From Streptomyces nigra (GTDB lineage: Bacteria > Actinomycetota > Actinomycetes > Streptomycetales > Streptomycetaceae), in contig NZ_CP029043.1 of assembly GCF_003074055.1 (NCBI RefSeq), positions 6,254,501 through 6,318,500 of the forward strand: a DNA stretch of 64,000 nt, read 5' to 3'. The notes beneath the pieces were generated by a model, which did not search any database, was not told the DNA's origin, and saw only the letters and a list, made by a program, of their open reading frames with translations. Shown here one piece after another: positions 45,606 to 53,824 of this stretch (within the stretch, counting starts at the first letter, position 1; each line of letters begins with the position of its first letter). The position numbers and the translations under genes are program-made.

Positions 45606-45734
45606 TCAGAAGAGCAGGTGTGCTGCCGACATCATGGCGGCCACCAACAGGTTGGCGACTACATTGATGGCGACGTCCGCCAGGATCTTGCGGAACCGGG
45701 CGTAACGCGCAGGCTGGTACTCGACAGGGTCCAT
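45606..45734 (-). CDS. Small single-pass membrane protein (42 residues)
   Basis: An ATG at 45734 has AAGGAG 9 bases upstream and opens 42 codons ending 8 bases before the terminator. The N-terminus is polar (MDPVEYQPARYARFRKIL) and the rest is one hydrophobic helix (VAINVVANLLVAAMMSAAHL). I do not recognise it securely. It faces the nuclease-helicase pair, so a link is possible but unproven. Confidence 0.6.
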   Translation of the reverse strand: MDPVEYQPARYARFRKILADVAINVVANLLVAAMMSAAHLLF

Positions 45735-46195
45735 GGATGACCACTCCTTGGTGGTGAGCAGGAATGGTGGGGGGACGGCCCACCGGGCATCCGCTCACAC
45801 ACCGCACGCATGCGTACGGCGATTCACCACCACTGCTCACATGCCGCAGAGAGGCACATGGACTTCGCACTCGTACCCCTCCGGGAGCGTGCGCAGCACA
45901 AGTCACCCTACTTCACACACAGTTGCACGGTCTGCCGTTCGAAGGCATGCAGCCGCCGGCAGTATGACTTGCCCCCGTACGAGTCAGCCGAAGGTGGGTG
46001 GATGGCAATCGATCCACCGAAGTCACAACTGCGTTGTGCCACACTGCCGTCGAGGCTCTGCACTCCGAAGCCTCCGGGTGCTGTTTGAGTGGGCCTCCAC
46101 GATTCGCCGTGGGCCAAGACGGCTGGGTCCGGTTCGGGATGTTCACCGACGAGACCTGACCTGCGTGGCGCGGTTCGACCAAGGGAGGGGGACCC
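45735..46195. other. Intergenic region of weaker coding character
   Basis: This 461-base stretch has lower GC than its surroundings and holds one weak candidate frame (45858-46088, described separately). I see no repeat or RNA gene. Confidence 0.4.
45858..46088 (+). CDS. Doubtful small Cys-rich frame
   Basis: ATG 45858 follows GAGAGG closely and opens 76 codons with five cysteines, including CTVCRSKAC, which could suggest a small metal-binding domain. Third-position GC is moderate at the start and fades toward the end. It has no recognisable family, so this is a tentative call only. Confidence 0.25.
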   Translation: MDFALVPLRERAQHKSPYFTHSCTVCRSKACSRRQYDLPPYESAEGGWMAIDPPKSQLRCATLPSRLCTPKPPGAV

Positions 46196-46783
46196 ATGAA
46201 ACTCGTCTATGTCTGCGTTGAGGGCACGCCGCAGGAGCTCGACTCGTCCGAGGTGATCCGTCAGCTTGTCCAGCGGCAGCCCGGGCCGGTCGACATCGCT
46301 CGCCCGGCACCTCGGGTGGTCGTGGATCCCGTGAGTGACGAGGAATTCGACGGCGGATGGCTCGTCGAGGGTGACGTGCCGGGGGTTGCCGAGGAGGGGC
46401 AGAGCGCAGTGAAGGCGCAACTCGCCTTCAACCCCGCTGTTCAGCAGTTCCTCGACTTCATGTCGGAGGCCACGTCCTGGGAGGGCGTGGGAGTCCACGG
46501 CATCAAGCGCAAGACGTGGCAGGAGGGCGATCCGCTGGACTACACGGGGTACCTCCGACTTCGCCGCAGGGGTAGCCAGTATGGCGGCTTCGTGTACGCC
46601 TTCCCGTCGACGGGCCTGATCAATTCCCGTTTGCAGTACAGCGATGAGATCGGGCGGCTGGCGCCGAACGCCTACCCGCTCACCAAGGGGAACTACCAAT
46701 ACCGGGTGAACATCCAAATCCATGGCGAAAGCACCCTGAAGCAGGCGCTCGCTCTGGCTGAACTGGCTTACAGCGCCACTTGA
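46196..46783 (+). CDS. Hypothetical protein, 195 residues
   Basis: ATG 46196 has AGGGAGGGGG upstream and the gene ends 34 bases before a strong hairpin. The first 65 residues look like a separate small domain (MKLVYVCVEGTPQELD...). The rest is a mixed alpha/beta domain with KRKTWQEGDPLDYTGYLRL and a C-terminal helix ESTLKQALALAELAY. No signal peptide or membrane segment is present. I do not recognise the family. Confidence 0.7.
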   Translation: MKLVYVCVEGTPQELDSSEVIRQLVQRQPGPVDIARPAPRVVVDPVSDEEFDGGWLVEGDVPGVAEEGQSAVKAQLAFNPAVQQFLDFMSEATSWEGVGVHGIKRKTWQEGDPLDYTGYLRLRRRGSQYGGFVYAFPSTGLINSRLQYSDEIGRLAPNAYPLTKGNYQYRVNIQIHGESTLKQALALAELAYSAT

Positions 46784-46817
46784 ACGGCGCTTTGTCTGCA
46801 TCTGTCATGGAATCCCC

Positions 46818-46846
46818 GTGTGCGACATGGTTGCCATGTCGCACAC
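46818..46846. terminator. Terminator after the 195-residue protein gene
   Basis: Perfect 13-base arms (46818-46830 and 46834-46846) with loop TTG. Confidence 0.8.
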
Positions 46847-46997
46847 GCCCCCCACGGACGAGCGGATTCTATGGTGATCGTGTGTGAATGAGAAGCGGGT
46901 CTTGTGCTGAGGGCCCCTGGTCTGCCATGGGTGCCCGTGCTCCACTTCCGATCCCGGATCGTTTCGGAGCTGCTGCCCGGCCCACCCGACGGCGTGA

Positions 46998-47037
46998 GGC
47001 CGGCCCGCCCGTGGCCGGATCGCCGGGCGGGTCGGCC
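46998..47037 (-). terminator. Terminator of the ESX-type operon
   Basis: 14-base arms (46998-47011 and 47024-47037, one G:T pair) with a 12-base loop, just past the last gene of the minus-strand operon. Confidence 0.75.
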
Positions 47038-47055
47038 CTCCGCGGCCGCGCCCCC

Positions 47056-47469
47056 TCACTCCCCCGCGGAGCGGAACCGGTACACGTGCCGCAGGCCCAG
47101 CAGTTCCGCGACCGCGTCCAGCCAGCGGGCGGTCTCCTCGTCTCCGTCGATCCCGCGGGCGGTGGTGGCCGCGGCCTCCAGCCAGGAGCGCACCACGGTC
47201 ACCGCCTCGGCTCCCGGTACCGGTTCAGGCAGGTCGGCCGCGTACCGGGCGCCCCCGCTGCGGACCACCTCGGCGAGGAACGCCACCGCCCGCGGTTGCA
47301 CTCCGAGCCGGTCCAGCAGGACGGCGGCGCCCACCGCGCCGTCGCCGAAGAGGGCGCCGCGGTGCGGTCCGGCGAAGGAGAGGCCGTAGCGCAGCATCGA
47401 CGGGATGTCCTGCTGCGCCAGCTCGTCGTCGGTGCGGCCGGTGGGCGGGGTCAGCGGCGCGGGGTTCAT
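47056..47469 (-). CDS. Hypothetical cytosolic protein of the ESX-type operon
   Basis: This 137-residue alpha-helical protein starts at an ATG overlapping the chagasin-like gene stop (ATGA). It has no signal peptide or known motif; GAVGAAVLLDRLGVQPRAVAF and RSWLEAAATTARGIDGDEE are typical stretches. Strict coupling to the inhibitor gene suggests a role with the effector, for example as chaperone or second immunity factor (inference). Confidence 0.7.
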   Translation of the reverse strand: MNPAPLTPPTGRTDDELAQQDIPSMLRYGLSFAGPHRGALFGDGAVGAAVLLDRLGVQPRAVAFLAEVVRSGGARYAADLPEPVPGAEAVTVVRSWLEAAATTARGIDGDEETARWLDAVAELLGLRHVYRFRSAGE

Positions 47470-47939
47470 GACGTCCTCACGGTGACGGTGTAGGTGTGGA
47501 TGGTGGCGCGGTACTTCTTGCCGGGTGTGGGGCTGCCGCTCGGGACGGGGGAGGGGGTGACCGGACCGCCGGCGCTTCCCCCGCCGGCGCAGGCGCCCCG
47601 CGGGCACTGGATGAGCCTGATCCGCGTGGTGCCGGGGCCGACGGCCTTGAACTCGAACAGGTCCGTTCCGCTCCCGCTGCCCACGGCGTCGTCGTCGGCC
47701 TCGATCTCCTCCCGCTTGTCCGTCCTGCGGACCACGTCGGGGTCGGGATCGGGCGTCGTCGTATACCACCATTCGCCCATCGCCGTGTCGACCGGGACGG
47801 ACAGCGTGAACTCCTCGCCCACCTCGACCTGTATGCGGTTCTCACCCAGCTCGTAGGTGTCGGGCCCCGGATCCCCGCAGCCCGCGAGCACGGTCGTCAG
47901 CAGGGCGGGGAGGGCGAGTCGGCGCAAGGTGCTGGTCAT
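47466..47939 (-). CDS. Chagasin-like (I42-type) lipoprotein, probable cysteine protease inhibitor
   Basis: This 157-residue lipoprotein has lipobox TTVLAGC. After it, IQVEVGEEFTLSVPVD, a Trp-containing turn (GEWWYTTTPDPDP), LFEFKAVGPGTTRIRLIQC and a last strand TIHTYTVTV follow the strand order of bacterial chagasin-family inhibitors. The NPTTG loop of classical members is not conserved. Chagasins block papain-fold cysteine proteases, and the gene upstream encodes one, so an immunity role is likely. A GTG at 47948 is an alternative start. Confidence 0.68.
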   Translation of the reverse strand: MTSTLRRLALPALLTTVLAGCGDPGPDTYELGENRIQVEVGEEFTLSVPVDTAMGEWWYTTTPDPDPDVVRRTDKREEIEADDDAVGSGSGTDLFEFKAVGPGTTRIRLIQCPRGACAGGGSAGGPVTPSPVPSGSPTPGKKYRATIHTYTVTVRTS

Positions 47940-47951
47940 GGCGTCCACTTC

Positions 47952-49547
47952 TCACTCGGCGGGCAGGTGGACGGCGAAGGCGTCCGGCATCCGGGAGTCG
48001 GAGGCCTTGTCCATGTGCCCGTTGACGAAGTCGTCCTCGCTGACCCACGTCGTCTGGCCCCACGGGTTGTAGATCTGCAGCATGTCGCCCTCCTGGCCGA
48101 TCACCATCATCTGATGCCCGTGCCGGCCGTCCTTGTCGTACCCCTCCACCTCGATGGGGACCGGCTTGCCCTCGGCGACGGACTTCTCGATGTCCGGCAG
48201 CACGTCACGGCGCGCGTCCGCGTCCCTGACCTGCTGGTACTCGTACGAACTGCCCGTGTGAGGGCTGATCTCCGAGTTGGCGATCTTGTTCTGCCCGTCG
48301 CTGTCCATGCCGTCCGGGACGTCGGACCACCAGTGCGTGTAGGCGCCGTCGCCCTCCTCGTGCAGGCGCAGCTGCTCGTCATGCATGCGGTCACGGAAGG
48401 CGTCGGGGTCGTCCTCCTGCCCGGAGGGTCCGCCGGTCAACTCCAGTGCGTAGACGGGGTCGACCATGGCACGGGCCGTCACCGTGCTGGAGGGCACACA
48501 GGTGCTGCCCTCCTGGGACCACTTCTCGTCGCCGAACCACTGGTAGTCGGTGTTGCGGTTCGACCCGTCCGCGTTGAGCCCCTCGTCCTTCTTGCTGTCG
48601 CCGGCGGTGACCACCGGGCTGAGGTGCTGCTGGAGCCAGGCCGGGTCCTTGCCGTGGATCTTGTCGCGGAAGCGGCCGACCTCGTCCACGTCGTAGCCGG
48701 CTGCCAGAGCCTTGACCAGATAGGCCCGCTCCTGCGGCGACTTGGCGTCCGCGAGCATCCGCTCGAAACGGGCCTCGTCCTCGGCGTTCATCCTCTCCAT
48801 GAACCGGCCGGCACGTTCGAGGTCGTTGGCGGTGAGGAGTTCGTTCTGCTCCTGCGGCCCTCCGTACACGCCGACGTCGGCGAGCACGAGGCGGTCGGCC
48901 GCGGAGATGGTGTCGGTGTGCATCTGCCCCGCACGGGCCTCGGCCGCGTACTTGTTCAGCTCCCGGGCCGCCGTCCGCGCCGCGTCGTCGACCTCCTGCG
49001 CGGCGGCGTACAGCAGGTTGGCTCCCGCTCCCGCGGTGTCCTGGGCGCGTCGCCGTTCGGCCTCCTCGGCATCCTTCTCGACCAGGTCGTCGAAGAAGCC
49101 GTCCTCGCCGCCGAGCATGTCGCGGGCCTTGCGCAGGTGCCGGCGTCCCTCTTCGTCCGTGCTCCGGGCGGAGGTGATCGCGTCGGCGAGGGCGAAGAGA
49201 GCCTTGGCCGCCTTGCGGAACGCCTCGGCCATCTGCTCGGCGGACCGGCCGGCCGCCCCCACCACCTCGGCGGCTTTGGCGCCGGTGCTGCCCACCCACA
49301 CCGACGGAAGCCCCGATGCCGAGATCTTCTCGACGCGGTCCTGCACGTCCGCCGCGTCGTCGGCCTGGCTCTTGTAACGCCGGGCGATGGCGTCGAGCGT
49401 GCTCGGGGAACCGACGGGTGCGGGCACACCGAGAAGACGGCCGATGGCCGCCAGGACCTCGTTCTTGCTGTCGGCTCTCGCGAGGTCGCCGGTGTACCGG
49501 TCGATCTCCTCCTTGCGGTCGGTGGTGGATCCGCTTGCGTCGGCCAT
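47952..49547 (-). CDS. ESX-type protein with C-terminal calpain/papain-like cysteine protease domain
   Basis: This 531-residue protein has a long helical N-terminal half with a WxG turn (LPSVWVGSTGAKAAE) typical of type VII secretion substrates. The C-terminal domain has candidate catalytic residues Cys350 (EGSTCVPSST), His478 (GRHGHQMMVIG) and Asn494 (LQIYNPWGQTTW); the NPWG motif is that of calpain-type papain-fold enzymes. No classical signal peptide is present. It lies between a WXG100-like gene and a chagasin-like lipoprotein gene. It is probably a secreted effector or toxin; its targets are unknown. Confidence 0.7.
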   Translation of the reverse strand: MADASGSTTDRKEEIDRYTGDLARADSKNEVLAAIGRLLGVPAPVGSPSTLDAIARRYKSQADDAADVQDRVEKISASGLPSVWVGSTGAKAAEVVGAAGRSAEQMAEAFRKAAKALFALADAITSARSTDEEGRRHLRKARDMLGGEDGFFDDLVEKDAEEAERRRAQDTAGAGANLLYAAAQEVDDAARTAARELNKYAAEARAGQMHTDTISAADRLVLADVGVYGGPQEQNELLTANDLERAGRFMERMNAEDEARFERMLADAKSPQERAYLVKALAAGYDVDEVGRFRDKIHGKDPAWLQQHLSPVVTAGDSKKDEGLNADGSNRNTDYQWFGDEKWSQEGSTCVPSSTVTARAMVDPVYALELTGGPSGQEDDPDAFRDRMHDEQLRLHEEGDGAYTHWWSDVPDGMDSDGQNKIANSEISPHTGSSYEYQQVRDADARRDVLPDIEKSVAEGKPVPIEVEGYDKDGRHGHQMMVIGQEGDMLQIYNPWGQTTWVSEDDFVNGHMDKASDSRMPDAFAVHLPAE

Positions 49548-49653
49548 GGGGGAGTCCCGCCGTCCTTGCTCGTTCGGGGTCGTGGGAGGCGCGCACGAGG
49601 GCATCCTGATGCGCGCGGTCACCGGGTGCGGTGCTGGAGGGTGTGCCGGTCGG

Positions 49654-50046
49654 TCAGTCGAAGTCGGCGAGGCCGGCGCCCGGCGTGCCGGGGCGGGCGG
49701 CGGGTGCGGGCATGGTCGTGGGGCCGGCGTTCGCCCCCGCGGAGTGCAGGGACAGGACGGTCTCGTGCTCGGCGCCCTCGTACCTCTGCTGGGAGACGCC
49801 GACCTTGTCGGCGAGTTCGTGCAGCGCGGCTTCCAGTGTCTTCGCCTCGGCCTGCCACGCGGCGGCGAAGTTGTCGTAGGCGGGGCCGGAGTCCGAACCG
49901 CCGAGCGTGTCCTGCGTGTAGCACATCTGGTCCTCGACGGCCTTGCGTATGCCGCCGACGTCCTCCGCCGCCCGGTCGAGCTTTCCGGCCTCGCCGCCCA
50001 TGCCGCTCGCCTGGACCCGGTAACCGCCCGATCCCGCACCGGTCAT
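49654..50046 (-). CDS. WXG100-like small helical protein
   Basis: This 130-residue protein comprises two helices joined by a turn (YDNFAAAWQAEAKTLEAAL), then a Pro/Ala-rich tail. Size and shape fit ESAT-6/WXG100-type partners that are co-secreted with larger effectors. ATG 50046 follows AGGGGG; a GTG at 50079 is an alternative. It precedes the protease-domain gene in the same operon, as expected for a secretion partner. Confidence 0.72.
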   Translation of the reverse strand: MTGAGSGGYRVQASGMGGEAGKLDRAAEDVGGIRKAVEDQMCYTQDTLGGSDSGPAYDNFAAAWQAEAKTLEAALHELADKVGVSQQRYEGAEHETVLSLHSAGANAGPTTMPAPAARPGTPGAGLADFD

Positions 50047-50105
50047 GCTGGTCGCCCCCTGTTCCGCACGGCCGAACACCCCCGTGGCGATCCGGAGCCG
50101 CTGGG

Positions 50106-50453
50106 TCAGGACCCTACCGAACGTGTGTCATGAGCACGGTGCCGGGCTGTCCGGTCTTCGTGGCTGACGTGCCGGGCCGCAGGGACGTGCCCGCGAAGGG
50201 ACGAGGCGGTGCGTGGGCCCTTCTTGCGCCGCAGCGACTCCCGGCGTCGGCGCAGTGCCCTCTGCCGCTTCTGGCTCTCCGTGCGGCGGCGCGCCCGCTC
50301 GCGGGCCTCCGGGCTTCGGAGCTTCGTGTGGTCCGGCAGCCACAGCAGCCCCCACACCACCCCGACGAGCAGGGCGATCACGACGATCCCGAGGACCGCG
50401 GCCAGCGCGGGCGGCAGGTCGCCGACGTCCTCTATCCGCTCCCGGATGTTCAT
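50106..50453 (-). CDS. Small basic membrane protein
   Basis: This 115-residue protein starts MNIRERIEDVGDL, with GGGGAG 5 bases upstream. One membrane helix (about 17-37, AVLGIVVIALLVGVVWGLLW) is followed by a strongly basic Arg/Lys tail. It appears to be the first gene of the ESX-type operon (59 bases before the WXG100-like gene). Function unknown. Confidence 0.65.
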   Translation of the reverse strand: MNIRERIEDVGDLPPALAAVLGIVVIALLVGVVWGLLWLPDHTKLRSPEARERARRRTESQKRQRALRRRRESLRRKKGPRTASSLRGHVPAARHVSHEDRTARHRAHDTRSVGS

Positions 50454-50686
50454 CCCGGCTCCCCGCCCTGGTCGCCTCGACACCGTCCCCGCTCGACCCC
50501 ACCCCGTGCGGCCCAGCACCCTAACAGTGCGACGGTCCGGCCCGCCCCCCACGTCACCCGCTCCGCCCACTCCGCCACCCGTCCGCGGCGATCACCGCGC
50601 GCCCCGCCGCATCCCCCCGCACCATGGGCGTGCTGCCGGCCGGCAGCCCGACCCGGTACCGGTCGGAGGCGAAGGAGGCACCCAGC

Positions 50687-52168
50687 GTGGGTGAGCTGTA
50701 CATCGACGGGAAGTGGACGAACGCCGCCGGCAGAGAGCGGCGGGAGGTGATCAATCCCTACGACGCCTCCGTCATCACCACCGTCGACGAGGCCGGAGCC
50801 TCCGACGTGGACCGGGCCGTGCGGGCCGCCCGCCGGGCCTTCGACGAGGAGGACTGGGCGAACGCCCCCACCCGGCAGCGTGCCGACCTGCTGATGCGGG
50901 TGCACGACCTGCTGCTGCGGGACATCGACGAGATCGCCCGCACCGAGACCCTCGACACCGGCAAGACCCTCGCCGAGGGCCGCTTCGACGTGGAGGACGT
51001 CGCCAACGCCTTCCGCTACTTCGCCGAGCTGGCCGGCAAGGACGGCGGGCGGGTCGTGGACGTCGGCCCCGACGTCCTCAGCCGCGTCGTCTATCACCCG
51101 GTCGGGGTGTGCGCGCTCATCGCGCCCTGGAACTACCCGCTGCTGCAGGCCTCGTGGAAGGTCGCGCCCGCGCTGGCGGCCGGCAACACCATCGTCCTCA
51201 AGCCCAGCGAGATCACCCCGCTCACCACCATCGCCCTGTTCCGGCTGATCGAGGAGGCCGGTGCCCCGCGCGGTGTCGCCAACCTGGTCCTCGGCTCCGG
51301 CGCGACCGTCGGCGCCGCCATGACCTCCCACCCCGAGGTCGACCTGGTGTCCTTCACCGGCGGTCTCGCCACCGGGCGGGCCATCATGGCCGCCGCGGCC
51401 GAGGGGCCGAAGAACATCGCCCTGGAACTCGGCGGCAAGAACCCCAACATCGTCTTCGCCGACGCCGACTTCGAGGCCGCCGTCGACTACGCCCTCGACG
51501 CCTCCTTCCTGCACGCCGGGCAGGTCTGCTCCGCCGGGTCACGCCTGCTGGTGGAGGACTCGATCCACGACCGGTTCGTCGAGGCCTTCGCCGAACGCGC
51601 CCAGCAGATCCGGCTGGGCAACGGTCTCGAGGAAGGTACAGAAAGCGGGCCGCTCAGTTCCGCCCAGCACCGGGAGAAGGTCGAGAGCTATATCGCCCTC
51701 GGCAAGGAGGAGGGCGCCCGCCTCGTCACCGGCGGCACCCGCCCCGACGACCCCGCCCTGAGCCGCGGCTACTTCCTGTTGCCGACGATCTTCGCCGACT
51801 GCGACCGCTCCATGCGCATCGTGCAGGAGGAGGTGTTCGGGCCGGTCGTCACCGTCGAACGGTTCCGCACCGAGGACGAGGCCGTGGAACTCGCCAACGA
51901 CACTCCCTACGGGCTGGCCGGCGGGGTCTGGACCTCCGAGGCCAGCCGCGCCCAGCGGGTCGCGCAGCGGCTGCGGCACGGCACCGTCTGGATCAACGAC
52001 TTCCACCCCTATGTGCCGCAGGCCGAATGGGGCGGCTTCGGACGCTCCGGCGTCGGGCGCGAACTCGGGCCCACGGGCCTGCGCGAGTACCAGGAGGCCA
52101 AGCACATCTACCAGAACCTCAACCCGGGACCCTCCGGCTGGTTCAAGGGCAGGAGCGGCGACAGCTGA
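50687..52168 (+). CDS. betB: Betaine aldehyde dehydrogenase
   Basis: This 493-residue ALDH has APWNYPLLQASWKVAPAL, the general base in NIALELGGKNPNIVF and the catalytic Cys in HAGQVCSAGSR. GTG 50687 follows GAAGGAGG at 8 bases and gives the usual start VGELYIDGKW. It leads a three-gene run with choline dehydrogenase and a choline-type BCCT transporter, so it very likely oxidises betaine aldehyde to glycine betaine for osmoprotection or as a carbon source. Confidence 0.88.
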   Translation: MGELYIDGKWTNAAGRERREVINPYDASVITTVDEAGASDVDRAVRAARRAFDEEDWANAPTRQRADLLMRVHDLLLRDIDEIARTETLDTGKTLAEGRFDVEDVANAFRYFAELAGKDGGRVVDVGPDVLSRVVYHPVGVCALIAPWNYPLLQASWKVAPALAAGNTIVLKPSEITPLTTIALFRLIEEAGAPRGVANLVLGSGATVGAAMTSHPEVDLVSFTGGLATGRAIMAAAAEGPKNIALELGGKNPNIVFADADFEAAVDYALDASFLHAGQVCSAGSRLLVEDSIHDRFVEAFAERAQQIRLGNGLEEGTESGPLSSAQHREKVESYIALGKEEGARLVTGGTRPDDPALSRGYFLLPTIFADCDRSMRIVQEEVFGPVVTVERFRTEDEAVELANDTPYGLAGGVWTSEASRAQRVAQRLRHGTVWINDFHPYVPQAEWGGFGRSGVGRELGPTGLREYQEAKHIYQNLNPGPSGWFKGRSGDS

Positions 52169-52216
52169 GCCGCCTCACATCAGCCCCTCAACCCCGGTTC
52201 CGAAGAAAGGCAGCCC

Positions 52217-53779
52217 ATGGCCTCCACCACCCCTCACGGCGCGGAGTCGGACTACGACTACGTCATCGTCGGCGGCGGCACCGCCGGCTGTGTGCTCGCC
52301 GCCCGCCTCAGCGAGGACCCCGACTGCCGCGTCTGCGTCGTCGAGGGCGGACCCACCGATGTCGGCGACGACCGCATCCTGCGCCTGCGCAACTGGATCA
52401 ACCTGCTCGGCTCCGAGTTCGACTACGGCTACACCACCGTCGAACAGCCGCGTGGCAACTCCCACATCCTGCACTCGCGGGCCCGCGTCCTCGGCGGCTG
52501 CTCCTCCCACAACACCCTGATCAGCTTCCTGCCGCTGCCGCAGGACCTCGACGACTGGGTGGCCGCCGGCTGCACCGGCTGGGACCCGGGCACGATCCTG
52601 CCGTACCGCGACCGGCTGCAGACGAACATCGTGCCGGTGGCAGAGGCCGACCGTAACCCCATCGCCAAGGACTTCGTCACCGCCGCCGCCCGCGCCACCG
52701 GCGTCCCCGTCGTCGACGACTTCAACGCCGAGCCGTTCGCCGACGGCACCGGCTTCTTCTCCCTCGCCTACGAGCCGGAGGGCAACAAGCGCTCCTCCGC
52801 GTCCGTGGCGTATCTGCATCCTGTCCTCGACCGCCCCAACCTCACGCTGAAGCTGGAGACCTGGGCCCACCGGCTGCTCGACGACGAGAAGGGGCGGCTC
52901 ACCCGGGTCGCGGTACGCGGCGCCGACGGCGAGCCCGCCACCGTACGCGCCAACCGGGAACTGCTGCTGTGCGCCGGGGCGATCGACACCCCGCGGCTGC
53001 TGATGCTGTCCGGCATCGGACCGGCCGACGACCTGCGGCGCCTCGGCATCGACGTGCACATCGACCTGCCCGGTGTGGGCGAGAACCTGCTGGACCACCC
53101 CGAGTCGGTGATCGTCTGGGAGACCCGCGGCCCGCTGCCGCCCAACTCCGCGATGGACTCCGACGCCGGTCTGTTCCTGCGGATGGAGAAGGACCAGCCG
53201 CGGCCCGACCTGATGTTCCACTTCTACCAGGTGCCGTTCACCGTCAACACCGAACGGCTGGGCTACCCGGTCCCCGAGCACGGGGTGTGCATGACGCCGA
53301 ACGTGCCCCGCGCCCGCTCCATCGGCCGTATGTGGCTTCGCAGTTCGGACCCGTCCGAGAAACCCGCCCTGGACTTCCGGTACTTCACCGACCCCGAGGG
53401 CCACGACGAACGCACCATCGTCGAAGGGCTCAAGGTGGCCCGCGAGGTCGCCGCGACCGATCCGCTGAAGGACTGGCTGGTCCGCGAGGTGGCGCCCGGC
53501 CCGAACGTCACCTCCGACGCCGACCTGTCGGAGTACGGCCGCCGCGTCGCCCACACCGTCTACCACCCGGCGGGCACCTGCCGGATGGGCGCCGCCGACG
53601 ACCCGACGGCCGTGTGCGACCCGGAGATGCGGCTGCGCGGCGCCGAGGGCGTACGGGTCGTCGACGCGTCGGTGTTCCCGACGATGCCCACCATCAACCC
53701 CATGGTGACGGTGCTGCTCGCCGCCGAGCGCGCGGCCGACCTGATCACAGGGCGCCCCGGTCCGGCGGCGACTCGGTGA
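52217..53779 (+). CDS. betA: Choline dehydrogenase (GMC oxidoreductase)
   Basis: This 520-residue FAD enzyme has the dinucleotide-binding motif YVIVGGGTAGCVLAARL, the GMC signature RVLGGCSSHNTLISF and the catalytic His region HTVYHPAGTCRMG, ending MPTINPMVTVLLAAERAADL. It lies 48 bases after betB. Choline is the likely substrate from context; other GMC alcohols cannot be excluded. Confidence 0.85.
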   Translation: MASTTPHGAESDYDYVIVGGGTAGCVLAARLSEDPDCRVCVVEGGPTDVGDDRILRLRNWINLLGSEFDYGYTTVEQPRGNSHILHSRARVLGGCSSHNTLISFLPLPQDLDDWVAAGCTGWDPGTILPYRDRLQTNIVPVAEADRNPIAKDFVTAAARATGVPVVDDFNAEPFADGTGFFSLAYEPEGNKRSSASVAYLHPVLDRPNLTLKLETWAHRLLDDEKGRLTRVAVRGADGEPATVRANRELLLCAGAIDTPRLLMLSGIGPADDLRRLGIDVHIDLPGVGENLLDHPESVIVWETRGPLPPNSAMDSDAGLFLRMEKDQPRPDLMFHFYQVPFTVNTERLGYPVPEHGVCMTPNVPRARSIGRMWLRSSDPSEKPALDFRYFTDPEGHDERTIVEGLKVAREVAATDPLKDWLVREVAPGPNVTSDADLSEYGRRVAHTVYHPAGTCRMGAADDPTAVCDPEMRLRGAEGVRVVDASVFPTMPTINPMVTVLLAAERAADLITGRPGPAATR

Positions 53780-53824
53780 CCGGTCCACGGCCGGTCCACC
53801 GAAGAGGCCGGAGAGGAGTGCGAC

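Noticed and set aside
45764..46221. Other overlapping frames in the region after the small membrane gene
   Set aside because: They lack ribosome sites and coding bias, and overlap each other in all frames.
47496..50750. 1084-codon plus-strand open frame
   Set aside because: It runs opposite five coupled minus-strand genes with recognisable features and has no domains itself.
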